Of a stretch of 10,052 nt of DNA, positions 1 to 6,111 are shown in pieces (positions within the stretch are counted from its first letter, which is position 1; each line of letters begins with the position of its first letter). The notes under the pieces were generated by a model. The model made no database searches. It was not told the origin of the DNA and saw only the letters and a program-made list of their open reading frames with translations. The stretch covers positions 1-10,052 of the forward strand of contig CAJVWY010000027.1 of NCBI GenBank assembly GCA_913009925.1. Direction: 5' to 3'. The stretch is from an uncultured bacterium. Lineage in GTDB: Bacteria; Actinomycetota; Thermoleophilia; BMS3ABIN01. Both the position numbers and the translations under genes were made by a program.

Positions 1-2
1 AT

Positions 3-734
3 GATGATGTAAAGGTTGAAGGAATGGAATGGTATTTTGATCAACGTAATGCAACTTATATAGAGAATATTGAAGCAGGATATTTTACATACATTTGTAA
101 AATATTTGGGTATGATTATGAAACAGATGATTTCAATATTTCTCCCCAGATTTCTGCTAAATTAGGAATTATTGAGCCATCGGATACAGGAAAATGGCAA
201 TACAATAAATATAATAGAGATGGTTCGTCAGAGTACTTAGTACCAGGTGATTATTGTATTTATATTGAAACAAATACAGGTGCAGACCCTGATTTAACTA
301 AAGTTGGATTTTACATGGGTGAAGATATAACTTATGCCCAGCCTGATGAAATTGGATTTGCATGGTTAGAAGGAAAATGGGGAACAACTGATGCAAACTC
401 ACAGTTCAATCTTATTATTGACGCTGAAAACTGGCCAGGTGTTTCTTCTGAAGAAGTTGAAGGAGACCCTTTTGCTAATTCATTAGCACAAAACTGGCCT
501 AACCCGGCATCAGAAATTACTACAGTTAAGTATAGAATTGATCAAACTGCTAATGTTAGCATTAATGTTTATGATGTAACAGGTAAGCAGGTAATTTCTG
601 TAATTGAAGGAACAAAAGCAGCAGGAAGGCATGAAGTTGCACTTGATGTTTCTGGCCTTAATGCAGGTATTTATTACTATACCTTAAATGCAGGGCATTT
701 TGTACAAACAAGAAAAATGGTTGTTGTAGAATAA
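3..734 (+). CDS. Secreted protein with T9SS type A C-terminal sorting domain (5' truncated)
   Basis: The reading frame is open to the left edge, so the start lies outside the window; the ATG at 24 is internal. The visible 243 residues have no enzyme motif I recognise. They are rich in Asp, Tyr and Asn, as in extracellular beta-rich cargo. The last ~83 residues (about 161-243 of the fragment) match the Bacteroidota Por/T9SS type A sorting domain: a QNWPNP opening, an INVYDVTGKQV strand, a GLNAGIYYYTL strand and a basic KMVVVE end. Known members cross the inner membrane by Sec, cross the outer membrane by T9SS, and lose this domain on release or surface attachment. The gene is AT-rich with A/T-ending codons, unlike everything from 800 onward. 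The C-terminal domain is clear; the function of the rest is unknown. Confidence 0.85.
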   Translation, partial: DDVKVEGMEWYFDQRNATYIENIEAGYFTYICKIFGYDYETDDFNISPQISAKLGIIEPSDTGKWQYNKYNRDGSSEYLVPGDYCIYIETNTGADPDLTKVGFYMGEDITYAQPDEIGFAWLEGKWGTTDANSQFNLIIDAENWPGVSSEEVEGDPFANSLAQNWPNPASEITTVKYRIDQTANVSINVYDVTGKQVISVIEGTKAAGRHEVALDVSGLNAGIYYYTLNAGHFVQTRKMVVVE

Positions 735-799
735 CTTAACGAAGTGATCTCACGAAACCGAAGGTGAGTAATCATTGATAAACTTATAAGAAAAAAAGG
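735..799. other. Spacer holding the compositional break (probable assembly seam)
   Basis: These 65 bases separate an AT-rich Bacteroidota-type gene from GC-rich DNA of another lineage. They contain an imperfect inverted repeat: TGATCTCAC at 745-753 against GTGAG and ATCA at about 764-774, with two bases unpaired. They end in an A-rich run at 791-797. No T-run follows the repeat, so it is not a standard terminator, and I see no good promoter. The change in composition is complete by about 805. I infer a chimeric join somewhere in this stretch, perhaps near the A-run; a real transfer junction is the less likely reading. Confidence 0.5.
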
Positions 800-1819
800 A
801 TGCTGATCGTGGATGACGAACAGACAGTACGCGATGTACTGAACCGCGCGCTGGTAGAGGCCGGTTACGAATGTGTTGTCGCTTCCATGGTCGATGAGGC
901 GTTGCTGGCGTTGCAGCAGGAGCAGTTCAACCTGGTTTTGTCGGATATCCTCATGCCGGAAAAGACAGGTATAGACCTGCTGGAGGCCGTGACCGGGAAC
1001 TATCCGGACATCGCGGTGATGATGGTCACCGCCGTGTCCGATACGGAGACGGCGGTCAACACGCTCAAGATGGGTGCCTATGATTATTTGACCAAACCAT
1101 TCAATCTGGAAGAGGTATGTATCAGTGTCAGGAGGGTTCTGGATAAACAGAGCCTGGAGATTGCCAATCGTGAGTACCGGGATCATTTGGAGCAGAAGGT
1201 GAAGAGTCAGACGGAAAAGCTGCGCGATACCTTCATGGGTGCGATCATGGCCCTGGCGGATGCCCTGGAGGCTAAAGATGCCTATACCCATGGACATTCG
1301 GAGCGGGTGACCATCATCGCCGTGATGATCTCCGAGGCGATAGGCATGACCGAGGAAGAGATCGAAAAGGTCAGACTGGCGGGCACGGTACACGATATAG
1401 GCAAGATAGGTGTGCCGGAGAGGGTGCTGAACAAACCGGGCAGGCTGACAGATGAGGAGTTCGCACAGGTGAAGATACACAGCGAGCTGGGCGAGGATAT
1501 CCTGAGGAACCTGGTAAGAGATCCTGAAGTCCTCTCCTATGTGCGGCACCACCATGAGCGATTTGGCGGTGGCGGATATCCGGACGGTCTCTCGGCTCTG
1601 GCCATACCTATAGGAGCCAGGCTGTTGGCGGTAGCGGATGCGTTCGACGCCATGATATCCGACCGTCCCTACCGGGACTCCCTGCCACAGGAGAAGGCAT
1701 GCCAACAGCTGATATCCAATAGCGGCAGTCAGTTCGACCCGGATATCGTCGACGCCTTCATGTGTTCCAGGGACAAGCTGTCCATTTGTCCGCTACCCAA
1801 TATCCCCCGGGCCGGATAA
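800..1819 (+). CDS. Response regulator with HD-GYP domain, probable cyclic-di-GMP phosphodiesterase
   Basis: The 339-residue protein has two domains. Residues 1-115 form a CheY-like receiver: acidic pair D5/D6, phospho-acceptor D49 in SDILMP, T77, and K99 in TKPF. After a helical linker (~116-145), residues ~146-325 are an HD-GYP domain with H166, H198-D199 in HDIGKIGVPE, H227, H251-H252, the GYP triplet at 259-261 and a DAFDAM stretch at 280-285. HD-GYP enzymes hydrolyse cyclic-di-GMP to pGpG or GMP in the cytoplasm; the metal-binding His/Asp set looks intact, so activity is likely. No partner histidine kinase is in view. The ATG at 800 is the only standard start after an in-frame TAA at 779, but strand 1 of the receiver begins at residue 2 and the ribosome site is only A-rich. 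A few native N-terminal residues may therefore have been lost at the seam just upstream. Confidence 0.9.
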   Translation: MLIVDDEQTVRDVLNRALVEAGYECVVASMVDEALLALQQEQFNLVLSDILMPEKTGIDLLEAVTGNYPDIAVMMVTAVSDTETAVNTLKMGAYDYLTKPFNLEEVCISVRRVLDKQSLEIANREYRDHLEQKVKSQTEKLRDTFMGAIMALADALEAKDAYTHGHSERVTIIAVMISEAIGMTEEEIEKVRLAGTVHDIGKIGVPERVLNKPGRLTDEEFAQVKIHSELGEDILRNLVRDPEVLSYVRHHHERFGGGGYPDGLSALAIPIGARLLAVADAFDAMISDRPYRDSLPQEKACQQLISNSGSQFDPDIVDAFMCSRDKLSICPLPNIPRAG

Positions 1820-1991
1820 AGGGATAGGGCGGCTAGCCAACGGTTCAAACCGGCTGAAAAGTTTGATATGCCCTGATTCAGGGTAATCATAATGCAGTGA
1901 AGTTAAAGCTTTGATGATTTGATGAGGATCCTCGAGATGCATGGAGGATCCGGGTCAGGAAAGGCAGACTGCAGGGATGGAGGCGAAACCA
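1820..1991. other. Intergenic spacer with short inverted repeats and clustered restriction-type palindromes
   Basis: This stretch separates the HD-GYP gene from the zinc-ribbon gene. It holds a short dyad CCCTGATTCAGGG at 1871-1883 and a weak hairpin around 1833-1855 (CGG-TTCAAA-CCG core). Neither is followed by a T-run, so I do not call a terminator. At 1926-1951 several six-base palindromes lie close together: GGATCC, CTCGAG, ATGCAT and GGATCC again. No convincing promoter was seen. Confidence 0.4.
1979..1983 (+). promoter_or_regulatory. Ribosome binding site that decides the zinc-ribbon start
   Basis: GGAGG sits 8 bases before the ATG at 1992. The longer in-frame starts at 1941 and 1977 have no comparable site at proper spacing, so 1992 is preferred. 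Confidence 0.6.
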
Positions 1992-2228
1992 ATGAAAATG
2001 CAGGACTGCGATAAATGTTTGTCAGCGGGATCGGTAAACAAATGGGGGGTATGCGAGATCTGTGGTGAAGACCTCGGGGAGGTGACTACCTTTGCGCAGT
2101 TGAGGCAAGTCTCTTCCAGTTCCATGCTCCAGCAGGGCGAATCAAATACTTTGGAAGCGGGGGTGGCCGTATCTGTCGTAAAGGATACGGGCCAGGGCCT
2201 TTCATCGGTAGGGCAAGATGCCGCCTGA
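1992..2228 (+). CDS. Small zinc-ribbon protein, function unknown
   Basis: Starting at the ATG at 1992 gives 78 residues. The first third holds two CxxC knuckles, C6-x2-C9 and C21-x2-C24 (CDKC ... CEIC), separated by 11 residues. This is the pattern of a four-cysteine zinc ribbon that binds one Zn ion. The remaining ~50 residues are Ser/Gln/Val-rich, low in aromatic residues, and probably disordered. There is no signal peptide or membrane segment, so it should be cytoplasmic. It lies between the HD-GYP gene and the thiamine riboswitch and is probably not part of the thiamine operon, which has its own leader. Small zinc ribbons of this kind can bind nucleic acid or protein; nothing here says which. 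That it is a real gene rests on the paired CxxC motifs and the good ribosome site. Confidence 0.55.
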   Translation: MKMQDCDKCLSAGSVNKWGVCEICGEDLGEVTTFAQLRQVSSSSMLQQGESNTLEAGVAVSVVKDTGQGLSSVGQDAA

Positions 2229-2272
2229 GGGTTTGCGTTCAGATTCTTGGCCATAGCCCGGAAGCGTCCATA

Positions 2273-2281
2273 TGATATAAT
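2273..2281 (+). promoter_or_regulatory. Candidate extended -10 promoter before the thiamine leader
   Basis: TGATATAAT is a perfect extended -10 element (TG, one base, TATAAT at 2276-2281). No good -35 lies 16-18 bases upstream. A start near 2287-2289 would put the riboswitch core just inside the transcript. The caveat is that the only obvious closing helix for the aptamer uses 2282-2287, which would then not be transcribed, so either this promoter or that helix is wrong. Confidence 0.4.
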
Positions 2282-2385
2282 GCATCCGTAAAATAACGGG
2301 GGAGCTGCAATAAGCGGCTGAGAAAGTGATTTGTCACTGACCCCACGAACCTGATCTGGATAATGCCAGCGCAGGGATGTCTCTT
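2282..2385 (+). promoter_or_regulatory. TPP riboswitch (THI element) aptamer
   Basis: The conserved core is easy to see. GGGG at 2298-2301 pairs with CCCC at 2341-2344 (P2). GCTGC at 2304-2308 pairs with GCGGC at 2314-2318 (P3), followed by the invariant CTGAGA at 2318-2323. An extra hairpin AGTGA/TCACT spans 2325-2338. ACCTGATCTGG starts at 2349, and the CTGG/CCAG hairpin at 2356-2369 leads into GCGCAGGGA. This RNA binds thiamine diphosphate and shuts off thiamine genes when the cofactor is plentiful, which fits the operon that follows. The closing helix P1 is unclear; GCATCC at 2282-2287 can pair with GGATGT at 2375-2380. The core itself is unmistakable. Confidence 0.96.
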
Positions 2386-2395
2386 TTGGTGTGAG

Positions 2396-2422
2396 AGCCG
2401 TACCGGCGTCGGTGCGGCTTTT
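2396..2422 (+). terminator. Intrinsic terminator, expression platform of the TPP riboswitch
   Basis: AGCCGTACCG at 2396-2405 pairs with CGGTGCGGCT at 2410-2419 (ten pairs, one of them U-G) around a GCGT loop and runs into TTTT. Its place directly after the aptamer and 46 bases before the thi4 start implies control by premature termination. The hexamer GCGGCT occurs both in the terminator's 3' arm (2414-2419) and in the aptamer P3 arm (2314-2319). The P3 copy could pair with 2396-2401 as an anti-terminator when ligand is absent; that last step is inference. Confidence 0.85.
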
Positions 2423-2468
2423 CTGTTGCTGGCTGGACAGGTCACGGAAACAAGGAAAGGAAGGCGAC

Positions 2469-3266
2469 ATGGCAGTTTTCGAGCCGATTGACGAAAAAGA
2501 TGTGACAAGAGCGATAGTCGGCAGCTTCCTCAAGCAGTTCGATGAATACGCCGAGAGCGACGTCATCATTGTCGGCGGTGGTCCCAGCGGCCTGATGGCG
2601 GGGAAGATACTGGCTGAGAACGGAATTAAAACGCTTATCGTCGAGAGGAACAACTATATCGGCGGCGGTTTCTGGATAGGCGGTTACCTGATGAATAAGG
2701 TGACGCTGCGTGCGCCGGCGCAGGAGGTGCTTGACGAACTGGAGATCCCCCACGAGGAAGCAAAGCCGGGGCTGTTCGTAGCCGATGGACCGCATGCATG
2801 TTCGAAGCTTATCGCCGCTGCCTGTGACGCCGGCGTCAAGTTCGCCAACATGACGATATTTGAAGACGTGGTACTGCGGGAGGGCAACCGGGTGGCCGGG
2901 GTTGTGATCAACTGGACTCCCATAGCTTCGCTGCCGCGGGAGATAACCTGTGTGGATCCGGTGGCCATCGAGTCCAAGATGGTGATGGATGCCACCGGGC
3001 ATGACGCCTGCGTGGTTTCCAAACTGGAAGAACGGGGAATTGCTGAAACAGTTGGTTTCGGCGCCATGTGGGTGGAGCGTTCCGAGGAGCTTATCCTGGA
3101 GCACACCGGGGAGTTTATGCCCGGCCTCGTAGTTACCGGCATGTCCGTATCCACGACCTACGGCCTGCCGCGCATGGGGCCGACCTTCGGTTCCATGTTG
3201 CTTTCAGGGAAGAAGGCGGCGGAGGTTGTGATCTCCAAGTTGCCGGAGATGAGCGCCGCCAAATAG
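2469..3266 (+). CDS. thi4: Thi4-family thiazole synthase, cysteine type
   Basis: The 265-residue protein starts at the ATG at 2469, preceded by AGGAAGG at 2458-2464; the longer frame back to 2391 runs through the terminator and is rejected. Family features are the dinucleotide-binding GGGPSG at 36-41 after strand DVIIV, an acidic E59 ending the next strand (LIVER), the GGGFWIGG turn at 65-72, ATGHDA at 175-180 and a C-terminal RMGPTFGSMLLSGKKAAE region. Thi4 enzymes convert NAD and glycine, with sulfur and Fe(II), to ADP-thiazole carboxylate. C161 (TCVDP) aligns with the yeast and plant cysteine that donates its sulfur in a single turnover; archaeal sulfide-using enzymes have His there. It is the first gene after the TPP riboswitch and replaces thiG/thiS/thiH-type genes. 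Family assignment is firm; the catalytic mode is inferred. Confidence 0.93.
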   Translation: MAVFEPIDEKDVTRAIVGSFLKQFDEYAESDVIIVGGGPSGLMAGKILAENGIKTLIVERNNYIGGGFWIGGYLMNKVTLRAPAQEVLDELEIPHEEAKPGLFVADGPHACSKLIAAACDAGVKFANMTIFEDVVLREGNRVAGVVINWTPIASLPREITCVDPVAIESKMVMDATGHDACVVSKLEERGIAETVGFGAMWVERSEELILEHTGEFMPGLVVTGMSVSTTYGLPRMGPTFGSMLLSGKKAAEVVISKLPEMSAAK

Positions 3267-3293
3267 GAGCCGGCGCGGACGACGGGAACGGAG

Positions 3294-4124
3294 ATGGTCC
3301 CTGTTTCAAACGTCTACATCTACAGCGAGCCGAGATGCGGTATGGTCGATTTCGAAGAGATCGCCGGGTTTGTGCGCAGGTGCACGCCGGGGGCGGTGGT
3401 CAGACTGCGAGGGCCGCTCCTGGAAGAGGCGGTCCGGCGCGGCTTCGCCGCGCCGGGAGAAGCGGACCACGGATTGCTGTCGCAGCTGGCCATGATGCTG
3501 GCCAAGGCTAAGGTGAAGGGGATGGATTCACCGGTGCCGGCGGGACAGTCGCCGCTTCCCGGTGAGGTGGACTATGAGCGGCGGCGGCTGGCGGATACGG
3601 GCAAAACCGTGTTCGGCATCCTGTATGACGCGTATCTGCTCAGCGACATCTATCGGCGGTTGCTGGACCGTGGTGAGACAGGTTTGGGGCATGTGCACAT
3701 CGTATTCACCAACCAGCTTATAGGGACCTGGGATGAAGTGGACAGGCGATACCACGCCAGATCGGTGCTCCTGGGGTCACCCTCTATCGTATCGCTCAGC
3801 GGCATGGTGGAGGCGCCGGCCCGGTCTCCCGGCTTTTATCTGGCGAGGCGCAGCGCCGAGGCTATGGGGTTGGCGGAGGAGAGAAAGATGGAGCTGGCCC
3901 GTTCGTTTGACGATGACTGTCTGAAGCATGACGATGAGAGGATGACAGAGGCGGCGAAAGGATATGCCATGCAGCCGGTGGCGTACAGGCTAACCGGTGA
4001 AGCTTTTTGTGAGGAGCCGGATTGCCGTCTGTTCAACGCCCATTGGCAACGCGAGCTTCTACGGGCGCAAACGGGCGGGGGCGATGATTTTTGTGCAAAG
4101 CACAAGGGTATTCTCTGCGAATGA
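3294..4124 (+). CDS. Unknown Cys/His-rich protein in thiamine operon (resembles DUF6775 putative metallopeptidases)
   Basis: This 276-residue soluble protein has no signal peptide or membrane segment. The distinctive parts are a strand HVHIVFTNQL at 133-142, a conserved-looking block DRRYHARSVLLGSPSIVSLS at 150-169, VEAPARSPGFY just after it, and a C-terminal cluster C239-x4-C244, H250 (FNAHW), C267-x2-H270 and C275. From memory this fits the family named DUF6775, mostly archaeal and labelled putative metallopeptidase; I could not check that. No HExxH motif is present. The Cys/His cluster could bind zinc or iron. The start at 3294 is the first in frame after the thi4 stop, 27 bases away; the stop overlaps the thiE start (ATGA). 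Position between thi4 and thiE suggests a role in thiazole formation, such as cleaving ADP-thiazole or handling metal or sulfur, but that is a guess. Confidence 0.85.
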   Translation: MVPVSNVYIYSEPRCGMVDFEEIAGFVRRCTPGAVVRLRGPLLEEAVRRGFAAPGEADHGLLSQLAMMLAKAKVKGMDSPVPAGQSPLPGEVDYERRRLADTGKTVFGILYDAYLLSDIYRRLLDRGETGLGHVHIVFTNQLIGTWDEVDRRYHARSVLLGSPSIVSLSGMVEAPARSPGFYLARRSAEAMGLAEERKMELARSFDDDCLKHDDERMTEAAKGYAMQPVAYRLTGEAFCEEPDCRLFNAHWQRELLRAQTGGGDDFCAKHKGILCE

Positions 4125-4780
4125 GAGGCGGTGTGTGGATGGATCTGGGCCTGTATGTGATAACTGCATCGATCCCCGCTATGGGGCGTGACCATTTTGA
4201 CGTCGCAGCCGCCGCCATCGAGGGCGGTGCCACGGCGATCCAGTTGCGAATCAAACGACGCAGCATGGGCCAGGCCCTGAAGATCGCCAACGCTATCGGC
4301 GGCATCGCCCGGGAGGCCGGGGTCCCCCTGTTTATCAACGATCATGTGGGAATCGCCATGGCCAGCAAGGCGGAGGGGCTGCATACCGGGCCCGACGATA
4401 TCTCCCTGTCCTCGGCGCGGCGCATGCTGGGTTCAGACGTATTGCTGGGCAGGTCAACGAACGGCAAGCCTGCGGAGGCCATCAATATCGAAAAGGCGGG
4501 CGCCGATTACATCGCCTTGGGACCCGTCTATCCTACCGATACCAAGCGCGTCGAGAAGGCCGTGACCGGGCCCGGCGTTATCGCCAAGATCAAGGCGGTG
4601 GTCAATATCCCGGTGCTGGCTATAGGCGGGATCAACAAGGACAACCTGGGCGAGTGTATCGAAGCAGGCGCGGACGGGGTAGCCGTCATCTCAGCGGTTG
4701 CCATGGCCGACGACATGGTCGCGGCCACCGCGGAATTGCGCGGGAAACTTGATAAAGCTCGCAAGAGACACGGAGGTTGA
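4121..4780 (+). CDS. thiE: Thiamine-phosphate synthase
   Basis: ThiE condenses hydroxymethylpyrimidine diphosphate with thiazole phosphate to give thiamine phosphate and pyrophosphate. The 219-residue TIM-barrel protein shows the family landmarks in order: LYVIT near the N-terminus, QLRIK at 41-45, FINDHVGIA at 71-79, GLHTGPDD at 86-93, LGRSTNG at 109-115, GADYIALGPVYPTDTK at 127-142, IPVLAIGGIN at 163-172 and GADGVAVISA at 183-192. The QLRIK block differs from the common QLREK. The ATG at 4121 overlaps the previous stop (ATGA), pointing to coupled translation. The ATG at 4139 (MDLGLYVIT) is a good alternative and matches family N-termini equally well. The longer start at 4091 would overlap the previous gene by 34 bases and is less likely. 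Confidence 0.94.
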   Translation: MRGGVWMDLGLYVITASIPAMGRDHFDVAAAAIEGGATAIQLRIKRRSMGQALKIANAIGGIAREAGVPLFINDHVGIAMASKAEGLHTGPDDISLSSARRMLGSDVLLGRSTNGKPAEAINIEKAGADYIALGPVYPTDTKRVEKAVTGPGVIAKIKAVVNIPVLAIGGINKDNLGECIEAGADGVAVISAVAMADDMVAATAELRGKLDKARKRHGG

Positions 4781-4794
4781 GGGATCGGGACGGA

Positions 4795-6111
4795 ATGACT
4801 TCAAAGGCCATTATGACAATGCTCAGGGAAGGGACGATGCCAGCAGCGGTGACGGCTGCCGCCGCCACGGAGGGTATGACCGCCGATACCCTGGCGGAAC
4901 AGGTCCTGGAGGGAACCGCAGTGATCCCTGCTGCGATATCGGACCGCGAGGTCCGCGCTACCGCCATAGGCAGGGGTTTGCGCACCAAGGTCAACGCCAA
5001 TATCGGTTCCTCCAGCGAGGCGGTCGACGCCGGTAACGAGAAGATGAAGCTGGAGGCGGCTGTGGCCGCCGGGGCCGACGCCGTTATGGATCTCTCCAGT
5101 GCCGGCGACCTGGTCTCCATGCGCGGGATGCTGATGGCCGCCTGCGATATCCCCTTCGGCACTGTACCTGTTTATGAGGCCGCGGCGGCAGCCAGGGAGA
5201 GCGAAGGAAGTGTGATCGACCTGGACCGGACCAGCCTGTTTAACGTCGTGAAACAGCATGCAGCTGAAGGCGTCGATTTCATGACTATCCACGCCGGGCT
5301 TACCCGCGCCGCGCTGGATGAGCTTCAGGCGGAAGGCCGCCTGATGGACGTGGTCAGCCGTGGCGGCGCCTTCATGATCGCCATGATGCTGCACCGCGAC
5401 TGCGAGAATCCATTATACGAGGATTTCGATCTGCTGCTGGAGATTCTGCTGGAAAGGGATGTCACGCTAAGCCTGGGCGACGGGCTCCGGCCGGGCTGCA
5501 TCGCTGACGCCACCGACCGGGCCCAGATACATGAGTTGATGACCCTGGGAAGGCTGGCGCGCCGGGCGCAGGAGGCCGGTGTCCAAGTGATGATCGAGGG
5601 GCCCGGACACGTACCGCTACAGGATATCGAAACCAACGTGCGGCTGGCCAAAGAGCTTACCGGGGACGCGCCCTTTTATGTCCTGGGGCCGTTGGTGACC
5701 GACGTGGCGCCGGGATACGATCATATCACGGCAGCGATCGGCGGTGCGGTAGCGGGTGCTGCCGGCGCCGACTTCCTGTGTTATGTCACGTCCGCCGAGC
5801 ATCTGGGCCTGCCCCAGGCGGCCGATGTGCGGGAGGGTGTGATAGCTTCGCGGATAGCAGCTCATGCGGCGGATGTGGCCAAGGGCATCTCCGGAGCCGC
5901 TGATTGGGACCGGCAGATGGCGATGGCGCGCAAATCGCTGGACTGGGAGGAGCAGATAAACCTGGCCGTGGATCCGGAGATGGCGCGTGCCATCTACCGG
6001 GAACGGCAGAGTGAGGGTGTAGAGGGCTGCAGCATGTGCGGCGAGCTTTGTGCCATGAAGATAGTTTCTGACCACCTGGGTGTGAAAGCCGGAGAGATAT
6101 CAGGTTGCTAG
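4795..6111 (+). CDS. thiC: Phosphomethylpyrimidine synthase, short form
   Basis: ThiC is a radical-SAM-type [4Fe-4S] enzyme that rearranges aminoimidazole ribonucleotide to hydroxymethylpyrimidine phosphate. The 438 residues match the short bacterial/archaeal form without the long N-terminal domain of the proteobacterial and plant enzymes. Landmarks are RTKVNANIGSS at 63-73, GADAVMDLSS at 93-102, FMTIHAG at 162-168, VSRGGAF at 187-193, LSLGDGLRPG at 225-234, IEGPGHVPL at 267-275, GPLVTDVAPGYDH at 298-310 and the cluster-binding C412-x2-C415-x3-C419 near the C-terminus. I prefer the ATG at 4795; a TTG at 4777 would also be in frame and overlaps the thiE stop, but its purine-rich stretch sits too close. 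The neighbours make the B12-lower-ligand paralogues (BzaA/B/F) unlikely. Identification is firm. Confidence 0.96.
   Translation: MTSKAIMTMLREGTMPAAVTAAAATEGMTADTLAEQVLEGTAVIPAAISDREVRATAIGRGLRTKVNANIGSSSEAVDAGNEKMKLEAAVAAGADAVMDLSSAGDLVSMRGMLMAACDIPFGTVPVYEAAAAARESEGSVIDLDRTSLFNVVKQHAAEGVDFMTIHAGLTRAALDELQAEGRLMDVVSRGGAFMIAMMLHRDCENPLYEDFDLLLEILLERDVTLSLGDGLRPGCIADATDRAQIHELMTLGRLARRAQEAGVQVMIEGPGHVPLQDIETNVRLAKELTGDAPFYVLGPLVTDVAPGYDHITAAIGGAVAGAAGADFLCYVTSAEHLGLPQAADVREGVIASRIAAHAADVAKGISGAADWDRQMAMARKSLDWEEQINLAVDPEMARAIYRERQSEGVEGCSMCGELCAMKIVSDHLGVKAGEISGC

Noticed and set aside
677..1705. Long minus-strand open frame opposite the HD-GYP gene
   Set aside because: It is antisense to a clear receiver/HD-GYP gene, spans the compositional break, and its translation is rich in Arg/His/Gln with no recognisable domain.
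1871..1883. Possible terminator after the HD-GYP gene
   Set aside because: The dyad has almost no loop and no T-run follows.
2391..2468. N-terminal extension of Thi4
   Set aside because: These codons lie in the riboswitch terminator; the family N-terminus and the ribosome site at 2458-2464 support the ATG at 2469.
1955..2653. Minus-strand open frame across the zinc-ribbon gene, riboswitch and thi4 start
   Set aside because: It runs through a clear TPP aptamer and terminator on the other strand and has no recognisable domain.
4777..4794. TTG start for ThiC overlapping the thiE stop
   Set aside because: The purine-rich stretch before it is too close to serve as a ribosome site, and the ATG at 4795 gives a family-like N-terminus; kept only as an alternative.
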